From Hormiphora californensis (taxonomy: Eukaryota > Ctenophora > Tentaculata > Cydippida > Pleurobrachiidae), in NCBI GenBank assembly GCA_020137815.1, contig CM035352.1, positions 3,948,385 through 4,012,384 on the forward strand: a DNA stretch of 64,000 nt, written 5' to 3'. The translations under genes and the position numbers were made by a program. Under the pieces are notes generated by a model. That model saw only the letters and a list, made by a program, of their open reading frames with translations. It did no database searches and was not told the origin of the DNA. Each line of letters opens with the position of its first letter. Within the stretch, counting starts at the first letter, position 1. Shown here piece after piece: positions 61,710 to 64,000 of this stretch.

Positions 61710-64000
61710 CTATAAAAGAGAGATAATTGCGTCCCTCACACTTTTAGCAGTCCGAACATTTCCCTCCCTGTCCTCATCCATCCAGCTCAGAATATTTCCC
61801 AGGGTCTTAATCACAGTCCCAATTTCCAACATAGCCACTGAGGGGTCTCTCTTGGATTTTAGCCAACTACTAACGGACGGCGATAGAACAGGAAGGAACA
61901 ACTTCTGACTCTCCTCATCCATAAACACAGCCATTTCCAGTTGGGCGAGGAGCACGTTCAGGAGTTGTAAACCCAGGGGTTGCCGGTTTTGTGACGTCAG
62001 AACAACCTCATCAGCCTCACGGAACCTTCCCAGACTGTACAGGAGGACGGACATGTAACTCTGGACGGGCACGCTGATCTCCCACAACTCGGAGAGGTTG
62101 ACGATTAGAGAGAACCATGAGGTCTCGTAGGGTTGGAAGGTGGTAGTTATGGAGCTCTTGGTGGAGGATCGCAGCATCACTTCCCGGGCTGACTCGAGGT
62201 CGGGTGAAGTGGATAACTTGATCAGATTTGGTGAGATGAAAGGAGTGAAAAGGAAGGAACAGTGTCGCGAGTGGAACAGATCCGTAGGTCGGGTGTTTTT
62301 CGCACCGAGAGAGATAATCAACTCAAGAGATGAAAGGAGCTGAGCATGAAGAAAGACACACTCAACGTTGAGAACTTGTGTTCTAGAATCGACCACTTTA
62401 TGAAGGAGCCACTGCCTCTCCTCAGACGTCCACACGTTCTCCTGTTTGATGGCAGTGCGATCCTGGTGGGTGGGTGTTGATAGGTTGATATTGGTGAGAA
62501 TGTGCCGAGCGATAGACACAAACAAGGCCATGGCCTCAAGATCCAACCCCACCTCCTTCTGGCAAATCCGATCTTTTGGCTGACGTCCAACTTTCTCAAC
62601 CAGCGAATAAATCCTGTTTAGTTTGAGCCGAAACACCGTCTCCCAGATGACATTTAGAAGGCTCTGCTGGACTGATAAAGATTTGACAGCTAGGAGAACC
62701 TTGGATAGGGATACAAGAGATGACATGTCTGGGGAGGGAGCCGTAGCATCGAGATCTGAACTCCATTTAAATATCAAACACTCAACTAGGCAGACAGAGA
62801 TGGTGGTGATATCTAGCTGGTAGGGCCACCAGGGTAGCACATTCAGCAGCCAGCTCAGAGCATCATCATGTACCTCCTGATCTCCACCATCCTCCCCTAC
62901 ACCCTCCTCTCCCTGGTCATCACTAGAGTGGTTCCGGCACCTCTCACCCCAGTCAATAAAGTTCTGGATCTGGTCGTGTGAGATGAGGTAGTTAGCAATG
63001 ACATGGGTGACAGAGCTGGTTGAGGAGTGGAGGATTGTTGCTATGGTAACGGGTGTCCCAGTATTGATGTGCAGGTGAAGAAGGTCACACAGTTGCTGTC
63101 TGGTGGTATACCATTGTTCGTGTTCCGGTGATAATGCCACCCACTCCGTATTATCCTCATCATCCTCACTGACCGCTGCTTCAATCGTGGTGGTTTCAAA
63201 CTCGAGGGCATCCACTGCCACTGACTGGAAGTAGATAGTGAGAACGAGGCCCTGGCAGGTGTTTGGGTGAGATCTGATAAAGGAGAAGAAGGTATCCCAG
63301 GATGCACCCGCTGGGAGGAGCACTTTGGTCACGATATCACATATCTTTTGCTGGTACTCCAGAGAGCTCAGCTGTATGTCAAGTTGTAGGCATGCCTCGA
63401 CAAAAGCAGAGAAAATATCAGCGATGGACAGGCCTAATGACTGTAATTCCCCCACTAGGAGTGCGGGCGGAGAATCCGTAAAGAGGAAGATGAGACTGAG
63501 AAATTTAACAAGCAATGACCGAGATGAAGAGGGTGGATCAAACACAACAGGTCGTTCCTCATCCACACTTAAACACGCTCCTCGGCCGGTGGTAAACGAC
63601 GCATGGAAGGTATTAGGGATCAGGAATATCGAAGGAAACATCAATTTGATTCTTACAGAAGTACCTCTCTAACACGGGTTGTACCTCCGCAAGTAGGGGT
63701 GACCTGATGGAGGAGCTGAGGAAGGTACACCCTTTCCACAGACCACACAGCTTCCTGTACAACTCACTGATCCTAACAAACTGCCTACACTCGTGGTATA
63801 GTTCCACAAACTCGGGCTGGGTGAACAGGTCCTTGGAGCCCTTGATCTCCCCCATTAGGGAGTTGCAGACCCTGATTTTGAACTCCAGTGCATGTCTGCT
63901 ACGCAGCACCAAATCAAGGACTGAAGAGATGTTTGACGCTAGTTGGAGCTGCTTGTAAAGCTCCTCAAACCTCACAAAATCTGGATCACCGGGAGATATG
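61710..64000 (-). CDS. Rab3 GTPase-activating protein non-catalytic subunit, C-terminal part
   Basis: Regulatory partner of RAB3GAP1; the complex acts on Rab3 as GAP and on Rab18 as exchange factor at the ER. Two exons are seen: 63665 to the window edge (beginning upstream, reading SPGDPDFVRFEELYKQLQLA) and 61710-63567 to the stop. A 97-bp intron (AG|GTACTT to TTTAAG) joins LES to VDEERPVVFDPP in phase. A clear family signature is SLVEKVGRQPKDRICQKEVG, matching the EKVGKAPKDRLCRKEVG region of RAB3GAP2. VQSYMSVLLYSLGRFREADE and VSSWLKSK also fit its C-terminal domain. Acidic insert at EEGVGEDGGDQE. The N-terminal WD-like part lies outside the window. The donor is not a strong one, so a frame error at the junction is the alternative. 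Confidence 0.85.

Overview
The window is a piece of an animal nuclear genome. Genes have GT-AG introns, several products are animal-type proteins (RAB3GAP2, OSBP-related ORP2, KCTD2/5/17, WDR93, class A GPCR, MATE/SLC47, DM9 lectin-like), and there is no operon-like packing. Many introns are short, AG/CT microsatellites are very dense, and small non-autonomous DNA transposons are everywhere. The gene set would suit an early-branching invertebrate such as a sponge or cnidarian, but nothing here fixes the species.

Layout. 1-6.9 kb is gene-poor: a 32-bp minisatellite, an 0.88-kb fold-back element and pyrimidine-rich low complexity. A MATE transporter follows (6.9-8.6 kb), then repeats and a homopolymer-ridden stretch that looks like damaged consensus (9.8-10.7 kb). 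A class A GPCR lies at 14.5-15.6 kb. A minus-strand WD-repeat gene resembling WDR93 spans about 18.2-26.2 kb; its introns hold several fold-back elements and a small plus-strand gene. A near-perfect 1.34-kb palindrome abuts its 5' end. A DM9 gene is at 28.7 kb. A plus-strand cluster follows: an LD-motif/proline-rich protein (34.3 kb), NOC4L (36.0 kb) and CTU2 (38.1 kb). On the minus strand, an OSBPL2-like gene covers 41.6-48.8 kb. A 16-exon TPR/MYND-finger gene lies at 51.1-55.7 kb. A mobile-element nuclease-like ORF is at 56.6 kb, then come KCTD5 (58.6-60.8 kb) and the 3' part of RAB3GAP2 (61.7 kb to the window edge).

Functions are mostly housekeeping and unrelated to each other: ribosome assembly (NOC4L), tRNA wobble-uridine thiolation (CTU2), sterol transfer (ORP2), Rab regulation (RAB3GAP2), ubiquitin adaptor (KCTD5), cilium (WDR93).

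The most interesting material is repetitive. (1) A ~108-bp hAT-type MITE is present in five copies, four with perfect 8-bp target duplications. (2) Several elements are not simple hairpins but multi-arm, cloverleaf-like palindromes, with a closing stem around two to five internal hairpins; I do not recognise a described family for them. (3) There are several long fold-back elements and TA-flanked MITEs. Separately, three conserved genes (MATE, GPCR, NOC4L) each show two single-base frame changes in sequence that otherwise looks conserved, which suggests uncorrected assembly indels or pseudogenes. Exon coordinates were worked out by eye from splice sites and phase, and may be off by a base or two.
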